A stretch of DNA of 64,000 bases, from positions 186,001 through 250,000 of the forward strand of contig JBFLZC010000003.1 in NCBI GenBank assembly GCA_040756375.1. Reading direction: 5' to 3'. This document shows, piece after piece, positions 50,174 through 59,040 of the stretch. The position numbers were made by a program, and so were the translations under genes. The notes beneath the pieces were generated by a model. It saw nothing but the letters and a program-made list of their open reading frames with translations, did no database searches and was not told the DNA's origin. Position 1 is the first letter of the stretch, and each line of letters begins with the position of its first letter. This stretch comes from VGSG01 sp040756375 (GTDB taxonomy: Bacteria > Desulfobacterota > Desulfomonilia > Desulfomonilales > Desulfomonilaceae).

Positions 50174-51775
50174 ATGCTTAGGTACATAGCGGATGCAATG
50201 GGTAGACACCCGGGGTACGTAATTCTTGTGACCTGCATGGCAATCCTCATTGCACTCATTGGCTGGTGCTCGCTTGGATGGCCCTGGGGAGCCGACACAC
50301 AGGCGTTCCTTTATATGGCCTATCTCATGGATGCGTACGGCTATCGGCCGTATACGGATTTCTTTGACATACAAACTCCGGGAACCCACCTTGCCCACCT
50401 GCTAATTTATCGCATTTGTGGCGCGAGTTATACCGCAGTTCGAGCCTTGGATCTGGTTTACCTCCTGGGATTGCTCGTGGTAACAGTAAGTTGGGTTCGG
50501 AAACTTGGGTGGAGGATTGGGATATTTGCGGCCCTGGCTTTTGGCATTTCCTACTTTAAGAACCAGAGCTTTATGCTTCAGCGCGAGTACCTGGCGCTTC
50601 TCCCGGTTTGCGTTGCCCTTGGTCTCGCCGTCACACAGTCCCGATACCCCAGAAGCTTCTTTAGTCTTGGGGTCGGTCTTTGTTTCGGCGTGGCCGCGAC
50701 AATCAAGCCTTTGATGGTTGTGGGCTTCCCGCTCGTAACTGCTTTTCAGATATGGCGGATCAAAGAGGATGGGCGACCCACCCGAACGGGTGGCCGGGAG
50801 GCCTTTGCTATCTTGTCTTCCGGTCTTTTGGGATTCATATTGCCGATCTCAGCTATACTCCTATTCCTTTACCGTATTGGGTCACTGGGAGATTTTGTGG
50901 AAATAGTGATCAATTATTGGCCTCTCTACGGAGCGCTTGATAGTGGTACGATGCACGTCCATTCCGTATGGGAAAAAGCCAAATACATCCTCTTCGCATA
51001 CCTCGGCTTTGGCGGCTTGAGTTTACTATTGGTCCCGTCAATCCTCGGCGTATATATTGCGTTGTTTGTCGCACAGACGAATCCTTTTACCCGAGGAGTG
51101 GTCGTACTCGTATCGGCCCTGGCAGTGGCCTTCAGTCTCACCGTTCCTGTTCAAGGCAAGTTCTGGGACTACCACTGGATAATGTTTCAATACTTCGTCA
51201 TTGTCTTGGCTTCGCTGTGTCTGACAGCGCAGCCGTCAAGCTCCTCCAATTACAAAAAGGCCTTTCCCATCGCGGTGTTACTCATCACAATGGTCGTGTT
51301 CGCAAGACCGCCTGGATATTTCTGGAGCAACCTGGTAGGCCGGACGCCGCACTGGTCTTCCCCCATAGGACCACCATACCTTACCGCGGTGAACGAGATT
51401 TCAGACTTTCTGAAGGTGTACGCGGGTCCGTGTGACAGAATCCAGCCCTTGGATAATGTTGGACCTGCCACGCACGGAATGCTTCTCGCCGGTGTCCGAC
51501 CCGCGACCGCATTCCTGTACGAATTCCAGTTCTATCATCACGTTTCGCACCCATACATTCGTGAACTGAAATCTAGATTCCTGGCGCAAATTAAGTCCGT
51601 ACGCCCCAGGTTCGTGATAAAGGTTGAAGTGCCGAAACCCAAAGGGAGGGATACGTCCGAGCATTTTCAGCAATTGGATGACATACTTGCGAATGATTAT
51701 CGCTTAGCGGTTACCAGCCAAGGCTATTGCATCTACGAGGTGCTCCTTCCCGTTGATTGCCGGCCTCACCAATGA
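50174..51775 (+). CDS. GT-C-like integral membrane glycosyltransferase
   Basis: A 533-residue membrane protein with about ten hydrophobic helices. The N-terminal loop has GADTQAFLYMAYLMDAYGYR and YTDFFDIQTPG, the pattern of polytopic GT-C transferases of the ArnT/PMT group, where an Asp in the first periplasmic loop is catalytic. A soluble C-terminal region of about 110 residues follows. It probably transfers a sugar from a lipid carrier in the envelope. GAGG lies 9 bases before ATG 50174. It is on the opposite strand to the broken gene whose two ends surround it. Confidence 0.65.
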   Translation: MLRYIADAMGRHPGYVILVTCMAILIALIGWCSLGWPWGADTQAFLYMAYLMDAYGYRPYTDFFDIQTPGTHLAHLLIYRICGASYTAVRALDLVYLLGLLVVTVSWVRKLGWRIGIFAALAFGISYFKNQSFMLQREYLALLPVCVALGLAVTQSRYPRSFFSLGVGLCFGVAATIKPLMVVGFPLVTAFQIWRIKEDGRPTRTGGREAFAILSSGLLGFILPISAILLFLYRIGSLGDFVEIVINYWPLYGALDSGTMHVHSVWEKAKYILFAYLGFGGLSLLLVPSILGVYIALFVAQTNPFTRGVVVLVSALAVAFSLTVPVQGKFWDYHWIMFQYFVIVLASLCLTAQPSSSSNYKKAFPIAVLLITMVVFARPPGYFWSNLVGRTPHWSSPIGPPYLTAVNEISDFLKVYAGPCDRIQPLDNVGPATHGMLLAGVRPATAFLYEFQFYHHVSHPYIRELKSRFLAQIKSVRPRFVIKVEVPKPKGRDTSEHFQQLDDILANDYRLAVTSQGYCIYEVLLPVDCRPHQ

Positions 51776-51802
51776 TCGATCTGCTCTATCGCCGACACGA
51801 TT

Positions 51803-52027
51803 TCAACCGCTTGTGGTAAACAAAAGCTGAAAACCGTTCGTGGGCTTCTGAGAGTCTGCAGTGATACCCTCACCCAACGCGATGTTTCGGGCTATGGCAA
51901 GAGAATAGAATCCGTCTTCGAGCAGTGGACGGTTGGGTAGATAATCATCAGGCCTGACGATGAGCGAGGCGGCGACAGCCGAAAGGATTACGACGAATAT
52001 TTTCAGACCCGAATTCAATTCGGTCAT
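51803..52027 (-). pseudogene. N-terminal fragment of a membrane glycosyltransferase
   Basis: A 74-residue frame with a first membrane helix (IFVVILSAVAASLIV) and then RPDDYLPNRPLLEDGFYSLA and KPTNGFQLLF, the first-loop pattern of GT-C-like membrane proteins. Homologous proteins continue for hundreds of residues, but this one stops a few residues after the motif. It is on the same strand as, and upstream of, the C-terminal fragment at 49030-49731. Confidence 0.6.
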
Positions 52028-52097
52028 GGTGTGGCTTTGCTTTGTTGAGGGTCAGCGCTCTGGGTAAAGAGGGTTGGCTGTTCCAAAACCGGCTTGG

Positions 52098-52238
52098 CTA
52101 CCCTCCGAACACCTGCCCATAACTATGCCGCGCGAACAGCACCGTGGACTGCAACAAGGCGCTGTCCGAAGTTTGGCCTATGAAACGATCATGGTTGTAA
52201 GTGATTATGAGGACAATTACCTTTGGGAAGTTTTCCAT
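52098..52238 (-). pseudogene. N-terminal fragment of a family 2 glycosyltransferase
   Basis: A 46-residue frame starting at ATG 52238, MENFPKVIVLIITYNHDRFI, then GQTSDSALLQS. This is the first beta-strand and helix of GT2 glycosyltransferases (usually IIPTYN then LDSVLAQ). After about residue 32 the similarity ends and a stop follows. It lies just upstream of the other fragment on the same strand, as in an ancestral operon. Apart from these two fragments nothing is recognised in 51776-52285. Confidence 0.5.
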
Positions 52239-52285
52239 CGAGCTAATTTCCAGTAGGCTGGCCACCCTGTGAAAAGGGTCCATTG

Positions 52286-53584
52286 TTAGGCATTTCGCTT
52301 GAAGGTTTCTTTCATGAGCAGTGCGCAGGGGATGCTCAGCGATCCCACCAACAGCATCACCAGCAGCATCGATTGGTACGCTTCCAGGGAATAAGCGGCT
52401 CCCTCTGCCCGCGGATACGATTCCAGCACCCAGCCCAGCAGCAATTGAATCATGCCTGCGCCCATGAACGGGAACAGGTTCACGATCCCCACTGAAGTGC
52501 CGGTGATTTCGATAGGGAAGAGCTCCTTGGTCGTGGTGACACCGATCACTCCCGGCGCGAGAGCGAACAACGCAAACGCAAACGTGAGAACATACAAGGT
52601 GGCGACGGAAAGGCCTGACGGATACAAGTTGAATATCGTCAATACTCCCGCAAGAGCGCAGGAGCAGAGGAAAAGCACCCACTTGCGGCTATGCAGGATC
52701 TTTTCGGAGATAAAGCTGTGGATAGGAGCTCCCACAATGATTCCCACAGCGAGCATATTCAAGATTCCGCCTGCTTCCGCCTGACTTAACCCATAGACTT
52801 GCATGAGGTACGGACCCGCCCAGAGACCACCAAATCCGAAGAAGCTTCCCATGGTAAGAAAAGCCCATCCGGCCATTGGCCACATGCGAGCGCTAAAGAC
52901 CACCTGACGCACTCCTGCCCACAGAGGGATCGCTTCCCCTCCGGATGCCGAATTCACACCGAAACGGTCAATCTCTGCAATTGGCGGCCATCCCATCTCC
53001 GAAGGCTTGTTGCGAACAAGCGCCCAGACCAGGGCTCCGAGGAGCGCAGTGATTAAGCCGATGATGCCAAAGGACACCCGCCAGCCAAGCCACGCGTTGA
53101 GCCAGGCCATAGGTTCCGCGCCGGTGAGAGTGCCCAGGCCGCCCACGATAAGAAATATGGCATTCATCCGGCTGAATTCATGCAACCGAAACCAGTGGGA
53201 GAGGATCTTCATTGTAGCGGTGAAAATCATGCCCGCACCCAAACCGACGAGCACCCTCCCCAATATTGCCATTTCCAAATTGACTGCCAGGCCGAGCAGA
53301 ATGCTCCCGAGCCCGCCGACCACCAGGAAAATACTTACGGACGCACGTGGCCCTAGAGAATCGGAAAGGAGACCTGCGGGAAACTGGATGAACGCGTAGC
53401 TATAGAAATATGCGGATGCCATGAGGCCCGTCAGCCCGCCGGAAAGCCCCAACGCTTGCTGGATGTCAAGGCCGACGACTGACGGACAAACCCGGTGAAA
53501 ACACGCGAGCAGATATGCCAGGGCCATGGTCGCAAATACCAGCCACCTGTAGAAATATGCCCTGGCCTCAAGCTCCGATGACAT
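52286..53584 (-). CDS. MFS transporter
   Basis: A transporter of about 432 residues with twelve predicted membrane helices. Motif A is in the loop after helix 2 (GLLSDSLGPRAS). Proton-coupled uptake or efflux of an organic acid or sugar is typical, but the substrate is not readable. The ATG at 53584 has no strong ribosome-binding site; in-frame GTG 53599 and ATG 53650 are alternatives. It is separated from the minus-strand cluster upstream by about 280 bases containing a short plus-strand frame. Confidence 0.82.
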   Translation of the reverse strand: MSSELEARAYFYRWLVFATMALAYLLACFHRVCPSVVGLDIQQALGLSGGLTGLMASAYFYSYAFIQFPAGLLSDSLGPRASVSIFLVVGGLGSILLGLAVNLEMAILGRVLVGLGAGMIFTATMKILSHWFRLHEFSRMNAIFLIVGGLGTLTGAEPMAWLNAWLGWRVSFGIIGLITALLGALVWALVRNKPSEMGWPPIAEIDRFGVNSASGGEAIPLWAGVRQVVFSARMWPMAGWAFLTMGSFFGFGGLWAGPYLMQVYGLSQAEAGGILNMLAVGIIVGAPIHSFISEKILHSRKWVLFLCSCALAGVLTIFNLYPSGLSVATLYVLTFAFALFALAPGVIGVTTTKELFPIEITGTSVGIVNLFPFMGAGMIQLLLGWVLESYPRAEGAAYSLEAYQSMLLVMLLVGSLSIPCALLMKETFKRNA

Positions 53585-53768
53585 GTTTGCCTGTTTCACG
53601 CGCCCTCGCGAGGATTGAAAACTCCATTGCAACAATAGCATGACTTGCACGAGAGAAAAGATCTGTCGTGTACGGAGAAAAGGAAATGCTTAACGGTCCA
53701 TCCTTCGCATCACCGAAGGATCCGACCGTTGATGAATAATATGGAAGGCTCACATTCAGGAGATCTGT

Positions 53769-53870
53769 ATGGGCAAAGGCGAGGTCGCCATTCGTCGCGT
53801 GCTCTCACTGAAACTTGTTGAGGAATTCCGTCGCCAAAGCAATGTCACCGAGTTTCACGATGCGCTCTAG
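53769..53870 (+). CDS. Short plus-strand ORF, uncertain
   Basis: A 33-codon frame, MGKGEVAIRRVLSLKLVEEF and then RRQSNVTEFHDAL, with CAGGAGA seven bases before ATG 53769. Its stop overlaps the stop of the convergent barrel-type gene. The amphipathic sequence is protein-like, but no family is known; it may be a small protein or the stub of a lost gene. Confidence 0.25.
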   Translation: MGKGEVAIRRVLSLKLVEEFRRQSNVTEFHDAL

Positions 53871-54820
53871 AACTGAATCCCCAAGGTAATACCGCCTCCC
53901 AAAACATACTTGGTCATGGTTGCGGTGACGTCTTTAGTCCTGCTTATAGCAGGAGCCGAGTTTTCGAATTCCAGTTCGGCGTCCCCTACCACCCTCATCC
54001 AGGTGTAGTTTGCCCAAAGCCCGAACGAAGAGGAAGAGAGGAGCGCAGTGTTATACTGAAACGTGGCCGAAACGAAGTCACCGGGCCTATTCCACGAGTA
54101 TTTCAGTTCGGTCTGTCTGTTCTGAGAACTTCTGAGCGCGATGACGGTGTTGGACCACGCCCAGGGGCTGTAGATGATCGTAGCCGTTGCGCCGGAGGCC
54201 GGTATGACGATTCCAAAAAACGGGCAAGCCGACTTGGTGATGGTGTCCCCGCGCAAAGTCTGATTGGCAAGCGGAACCGAACCAATCCGCGGGTCGCTTA
54301 TTTCAAAGATGAAGTGATCCCAGTACATGCCTCCGATGATGGGGCCCAACCCTGCACCCACTTGCACGAACCAGCTTTCAGCCTTGGTGCTGGTAAAGTC
54401 GAGCACCGGCACTGCCGCTAAGGGCCCCACACTCACGGGCATTTCCCCGGAAATGGCGAACGTCCGCGGCAATATGCCGCCTCCGGCTGCAAAGACGCTG
54501 AAGAGCTCGCCGGCTGTCACATTCACACCCGCGGTCCCGCTCCAGAAATTGGCGTCTTTGAGAGTGATGTCCATCGTGTCTATATTAAGTGCCCCGATGA
54601 AGGGCAGGACTCTTTCAGCTTCGACCGGGAGGGTCAAATTTGACCCCACACGCTGGAACCCAGCCTGCACGAAGGGCTTCAACTTGACTTGACCAAGGCT
54701 GATGCCAGGAAGACTCGGCAATCCCGACGCTATGAAGTCTTCCATCGGGTTTTGCGCCAGAGCCCATGTCGGGAGCAGCAAACTAAAGAGAACAGCGACA
54801 ATCCATACTCGTTTCATCAT
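53867..54820 (-). CDS. Exported beta-barrel-like outer membrane protein
   Basis: A 317-residue protein with a signal peptide (VWIVAVLFSLLLPTWALAQ) and alternating polar/aromatic strands throughout, ending in the aromatic residue Phe (GITLGIQF), as outer-membrane barrels do. A start at ATG 54820 follows GGAGG by 8 bases. Function is unknown. It is downstream of the HAD phosphatase and arylsulfatase genes on the same strand, so it may be a channel for their substrate. A 3' remnant of a similar gene is at 57707-57777. Confidence 0.6.
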   Translation of the reverse strand: MMKRVWIVAVLFSLLLPTWALAQNPMEDFIASGLPSLPGISLGQVKLKPFVQAGFQRVGSNLTLPVEAERVLPFIGALNIDTMDITLKDANFWSGTAGVNVTAGELFSVFAAGGGILPRTFAISGEMPVSVGPLAAVPVLDFTSTKAESWFVQVGAGLGPIIGGMYWDHFIFEISDPRIGSVPLANQTLRGDTITKSACPFFGIVIPASGATATIIYSPWAWSNTVIALRSSQNRQTELKYSWNRPGDFVSATFQYNTALLSSSSFGLWANYTWMRVVGDAELEFENSAPAISRTKDVTATMTKYVLGGGITLGIQF

Positions 54821-54895
54821 AACCATATCCTCCATGCAAACTCGGGAGAACACCCCTAATCAGTGGAAGAATAACAAAAATATCAAAAGCACCTT

Positions 54896-55891
54896 CTATT
54901 TATCAAACGAGAAGACGCGCTTCCAATCCCGTTTCATGTCCACGACCAGCCATCCCTTTTCGCGGGCGTCATCCAGAGCCTTGTCGAGCCGGCCGAAGGT
55001 GGATTTGCGATCGTACGCCCATTCGCGCTCCGCGTCCGTATGGTGTACGATGCCCATGAAGCGAAGTCCCGGTCCTGCGGCTGTCCATTGCAGCATCTCA
55101 AGATCGCCGTCAGAGTTGCCGAAAGCAAGAATCGGGCGCCGACCGATGTTTTGCCAGATGCCAACGGGCTTTCCGGCCTTGTCGTCGATGAAATCCAACT
55201 CAGGGAGCCGCCGAAGCGCGGGCTTTCCGTCACGAAGTTCCCACTTCAGCTTTATCCGCGAACCGATGGTCTGCTCGGGTGGCACACCGTAGACCTTTTC
55301 CGTCCATGCCCGCATGAAATCTACACCACCGCCGGAGACAATATATGTTTTGAAGCCGTTGTGTCGCAGGTAGGCGAGCAACTCAAGCATGGGCTGATAA
55401 ACCAGCTCGATGTATGGGCGCCCGAAGCGCGGGTGCTTCGTTGTTGCCACCCAGTCATTCACGATTTGAGCGAACTCCTCTGTAGTCATGCCTGCGTGCG
55501 TCGCCATGAGGAGCTCCATCAGCGCAGGTTCTCCAGCGGCAGCTAATGCTTTGAAATCGCCGTCCAGCACTGCTTTGAACGGCATCTTCTCCTTCCACTC
55601 GGGATGGCTGGGCGCGAGTGCCTTTACCCTGTCCAAGGCAAAAATTAGCTGAAAGTATGCCGGTTGTTCGCTCCAAAGCGTGCCGTCATTGTCGAAGACC
55701 GCGATGCGCTCTGCGGGACGCACGAAATCCGAACTGCCTTCCTTCGTCACCTGGGTGACGAATTCCACTATGGCTTTCTTTGAAGGGCCTTCATTCCACG
55801 AAGGGAGTGCGTCAACCTGACCGAAGACGGGACTGACAAAGCCTCCGGCCAAAGTAAAGCTGACGAGCACAAGGAGGACAATTCTCCTCAT
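54896..55891 (-). CDS. Periplasmic HAD-family phosphatase
   Basis: A 331-residue haloacid-dehalogenase-type phosphatase with a signal peptide (RIVLLVLVSFTLAGGFVSP, cleavage near VFGQ). Core motifs are FDNDGTLW (nucleophile Asp), YIVSGGG, a lysine in DDKAGKP and FGNSDGDLEML. It resembles the phosphoserine-phosphatase-like subgroup. It is 100 bases downstream of an arylsulfatase gene, hinting at combined removal of sulfate and phosphate from an envelope or environmental ester. Confidence 0.82.
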   Translation of the reverse strand: MRRIVLLVLVSFTLAGGFVSPVFGQVDALPSWNEGPSKKAIVEFVTQVTKEGSSDFVRPAERIAVFDNDGTLWSEQPAYFQLIFALDRVKALAPSHPEWKEKMPFKAVLDGDFKALAAAGEPALMELLMATHAGMTTEEFAQIVNDWVATTKHPRFGRPYIELVYQPMLELLAYLRHNGFKTYIVSGGGVDFMRAWTEKVYGVPPEQTIGSRIKLKWELRDGKPALRRLPELDFIDDKAGKPVGIWQNIGRRPILAFGNSDGDLEMLQWTAAGPGLRFMGIVHHTDAEREWAYDRKSTFGRLDKALDDAREKGWLVVDMKRDWKRVFSFDK

Positions 55892-55992
55892 TGATTTCCT
55901 CTCACATGGTGCGGCAACTAAGCCGCCCTCACCGGAGCATATCGACGCACGGGAGCGGCTCTATTGGTTCGTCCGGACTTCTCGAAAAGCGA

Positions 55993-57618
55993 TTATTTTG
56001 CTTCCTTCTTTGCGGCGTCCCCCGCCTTCTGCTTCATCATATTCTTGAAGGCTTCTTCGATGATGCTCTTCTTCATGAGCAGCTCGATAGAGCTCTTAGT
56101 GATATAACCCCCGATCCCCGCGGGCGGTCGGTTCGGAATCTCGCCGGTTTCTTTCAGGAATGTGATCAAGACCTTGTCACTGTTGTATACGACTCTCCAC
56201 ATCCTGTCGCCTGACTGTGCGCTGAAGAAGAGGTCATGCTGCTCCTGCGGATCCCACTGGAGATTGTAGAGCGCAGGGATGTTCTTGTCTTTCTTGTAGT
56301 CGAGCCAAGTGTCTCGTTGGGTATAGATCGTCTTATAGTTGCCCATGCGAATTCCGCCGAAGTCCTGATCCTCGAAGTACACGAACGAATCCCGCTTGGA
56401 CCGTCCCTTGCCCAGGAACAACTCGGTTTGATCAACGCCGTCGAAGATCATGGGCTTGCCTGCCTTGTCCTGCCAAACGTGTGGAGGTGCAGGTAGGCCC
56501 GCGAGTTTTGCAACGGTGGGGAAAATGTCCATATTGGCCACAATTTCGTCGCAGCGGACACCGGCCGGGACATGCCCCGGCCACCAAACGATGGCAGGAA
56601 TCCGGAACCCGGCTTCGAAATTGGTGCCCTTCGCGCCCCTAAACGGCGTATACCCGGCGTCAGGCCAGACATCCACCCAAGCGCCGTTATCCGGGAACCA
56701 GACTACAATGGTGTTCTCTGCAATCCCGGCATCTCGGATGGCCTGCACCACCCTGCCGGAATTGTGGTCCAGCTCCATCAACGAGTCGAGGTACGGGTGC
56801 CCTCCGGGTGACTTGCCCTTCCAATCCGGGGAAGGGATGGTCGGATTGTGCAATTTCATAAAGCACAGGTACATGAAGAAAGGGTTAGTGTCTTTGGCGT
56901 GAGCGTTTATCCACTTGATCGCTGTCTCGGCCATTCGGTTGTCGCACGTTGCCAGATCTTCGGTCGTAAAAACCTTGGTCTTCTTAGCTGTTTGACCTTT
57001 TACGCCCTCCCATTCCCCGTCGTTGTAGGTCTGTTTGAACCACTTCATGTACTCCGGGTCATTTCGCGGAAAGTCGGGGTAAATCTTCGGATCGGTCCAC
57101 GTGTAGGCATTCGCGTAATATGGCAGCATGTGGTACATCTCGTCGAAGCCCACGGCTGTCGGGTAGAACTCCGGTCGGTCTCCGAGGTGCCACTTCCCGA
57201 TCTGGACAGTCCGGTAACCCGCGCGGCCAAGGTAATCCGCCAGGGTGATCTCGTCTTTGTGAACTCCCCCCGGGCTTGCGATGGTCAGCACCTCGCTCAA
57301 CCCAGAGCGAATGGGATATCGCCCCAAGAGAAATGCCGCTCGGCCCGCAGTGCAGCTCGCCTGGCCGTAAAAATTCGTGAAGTGCATTCCCTCCTTGGCC
57401 AGACGATCCAGGTGAGGAGTCGGCGCGCCCCTGTTGGTTCCGCCGCCGTACGCCCCAAGGTCCCCCCAGCCAACGTCATCGGTCATGATCACCACGATGT
57501 TGGGTTTCTTGGCCTCTGCCTTCTGCTGAGCAGCCACAGGGCCGGAGGCAGCGATTGCCATAACCAACGCCGCTAGCACGGCCATTTCATTAATAAAATC
57601 GTAACCTTTCCCCCTCAT
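55993..57618 (-). CDS. Arylsulfatase (formylglycine type, CxAxR motif)
   Basis: A 541-residue exported sulfatase. A signal peptide (MAVLAALVMAIAASGPVAA) precedes PNIVVIMTDDVGWGDLG, the metal-binding Asp pair. The modification site is CTAGRAAFLLGR with Cys89 as the formylglycine precursor. The third residue is Ala rather than Pro, which favours maturation by a radical-SAM anSME enzyme rather than oxygen-using FGE. Other conserved parts are GKWHLG and MKLHNP. A GAGGGAGGGAAG stretch precedes ATG 57618. No maturase gene is in the window. Confidence 0.9.
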   Translation of the reverse strand: MRGKGYDFINEMAVLAALVMAIAASGPVAAQQKAEAKKPNIVVIMTDDVGWGDLGAYGGGTNRGAPTPHLDRLAKEGMHFTNFYGQASCTAGRAAFLLGRYPIRSGLSEVLTIASPGGVHKDEITLADYLGRAGYRTVQIGKWHLGDRPEFYPTAVGFDEMYHMLPYYANAYTWTDPKIYPDFPRNDPEYMKWFKQTYNDGEWEGVKGQTAKKTKVFTTEDLATCDNRMAETAIKWINAHAKDTNPFFMYLCFMKLHNPTIPSPDWKGKSPGGHPYLDSLMELDHNSGRVVQAIRDAGIAENTIVVWFPDNGAWVDVWPDAGYTPFRGAKGTNFEAGFRIPAIVWWPGHVPAGVRCDEIVANMDIFPTVAKLAGLPAPPHVWQDKAGKPMIFDGVDQTELFLGKGRSKRDSFVYFEDQDFGGIRMGNYKTIYTQRDTWLDYKKDKNIPALYNLQWDPQEQHDLFFSAQSGDRMWRVVYNSDKVLITFLKETGEIPNRPPAGIGGYITKSSIELLMKKSIIEEAFKNMMKQKAGDAAKKEAK

Positions 57619-57706
57619 GCTTCCCTCCCTCAGTATAGCCCCGTTCACGAAGGCCTTCAGAGCCTTCGGAAAAACAAGACGTCCAGTTCGTCTTTACCGT
57701 GGCGGC

Positions 57707-57777
57707 TCAGAATTCGAGCTTTAGCGCTACCTTGCCGTGTATGACGTGTTTTGTCATCGTAGCGGAACCGAAGTCAC
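57707..57777 (-). pseudogene. 3' remnant of a barrel-type outer membrane protein gene
   Basis: Reading the minus strand from 57777 to the stop at 57707-57709 gives TGDFGSATMTKHVIHGKVAL then KLEF and a stop. This matches the C-terminus of the intact protein at 53867-54820 (TATMTKYVLGG...GIQF). The frame closes shortly upstream, so only the end of a second gene survives. The rest of 57619-57892 shows nothing. Confidence 0.45.
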
Positions 57778-57892
57778 CTGTAAATGCTATTTATTACCAT
57801 GCCAGAAGACTTACGGTAGGAGGAATTAGGAAGGCCTTCCCTGTGAAGGGGCCCTCGATCATTTCCGCAAGAGCCCCTGGTGGTATGCGCAT

Positions 57893-58945
57893 TCACCGCT
57901 CCTCGTTTTCTTGAGATATTTTCCTTTGCTTGCGACGCTCTGTCATTCGTGCCAACTTACCTGTCATGCGTTGTAGCATCCTAACGGTCGATTCCGCAGT
58001 GGTCCGCAAAAATCTGATCTGCGCATTGCGGGATTTGTGAATCCAGGGGACCGAAATCTTCTTCGGACCATACTTCTCCTTGTAGTCTCCGAGTCCTCCC
58101 ATGTCATAGTTCGTCACACCACGGTGTTTCCAGTATTTGATAGCATACCACTTGAGCGCCTCATTCGGCCTGACGTCGGATAAATGTCTCCAACTGGCCG
58201 CGCCCCAGGAAACTGCGTGCCGGTTGATCCCCGCGGAAATAGCGGTAGCGATGCACTGTCCGTCCGAGTTTCGCGCTCGAAGAAGCAGTAAGTTCCCAGT
58301 CGGATGAACCAGCCGGATGAGAGTTCTGACTCGGTCAACTCCAAAAGGCGGCACAGAGCCGTGCATAGCGAACACATGTTTCAGTTGGTTGTGGTAATCA
58401 TCTGCGAATGCCGGATCGTGTGCCTCTTCGATTACGACCCCGGATTTTTCCGCCTTACGTATTGCCTGCCGGCACGCGTGCTTCATGGCAGCGAAGAGTT
58501 GGTCTTCGCTTTGAGTCAGGTCGATTTCATATCCGTCGAACATCCAGGTTTGGAATCCAAGTTGTTCGTAGTCCTCCTGCGTCATGTACCGGTCCATGAG
58601 CTCCAGGTGATGGCATCCCAGAGCATCGAACGCAAAATTACCCAGCGCCGCCACTGCCGTCGATCGGGGGATTCCGGGTTTTAGATTGAAACCCATGTAA
58701 GTGGTGCTCCATCCTGGAAAGGGGCTGCCCAGGATACAAAATCCGAACTTTTTCACGAGCACCCCGGCAAAATGCCCCAGGATCTCCCCTGCCTCCTTGA
58801 GCACTGCAAAAACCGGCTCCCCATGCTGCGTCTCGGCGATGAATCTCACCCAGGGCAGCGTCTGGTGAATGTTCCGGTCCGCATAGCCGTCCAGCTCTTT
58901 CCCGTCCACAGACGCAACATCGATTCGTTCGAAAGAGAGCGCCAT
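57893..58945 (-). CDS. FemAB/GNAT-like acyltransferase
   Basis: A 350-residue protein resembling the FemAB-type double-GNAT fold used in transfer of amino-acyl or acyl groups to lipid or peptide acceptors. QTLPWVRFIAETQHGEPVFA, the mid-region YEIDLTQSEDQLFAAMKHACRQAIRKAEKSGV (quoted in part) and DMGGLGDYKEKYGPKKI are typical. ATG 58945 is chosen for its AAGGGA ribosome-binding site over ATG 58969. The acceptor is unknown; a cell-surface molecule is plausible. Confidence 0.7.
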   Translation of the reverse strand: MALSFERIDVASVDGKELDGYADRNIHQTLPWVRFIAETQHGEPVFAVLKEAGEILGHFAGVLVKKFGFCILGSPFPGWSTTYMGFNLKPGIPRSTAVAALGNFAFDALGCHHLELMDRYMTQEDYEQLGFQTWMFDGYEIDLTQSEDQLFAAMKHACRQAIRKAEKSGVVIEEAHDPAFADDYHNQLKHVFAMHGSVPPFGVDRVRTLIRLVHPTGNLLLLRARNSDGQCIATAISAGINRHAVSWGAASWRHLSDVRPNEALKWYAIKYWKHRGVTNYDMGGLGDYKEKYGPKKISVPWIHKSRNAQIRFLRTTAESTVRMLQRMTGKLARMTERRKQRKISQENEER

Positions 58946-59040
58946 TGGGAGAAATTCCCTTCGCATCATTGGTTTGCAGCCGGCGGTTCAAAGGTGACGA
59001 CGGCTGGACCCCCTATCACCTGCGGAAAGAAGCAACCAGA

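Noticed and set aside
56848..57576. A 242-codon plus-strand frame antisense to the arylsulfatase
   Set aside because: It overlaps the catalytic part of the sulfatase and shows no domain.
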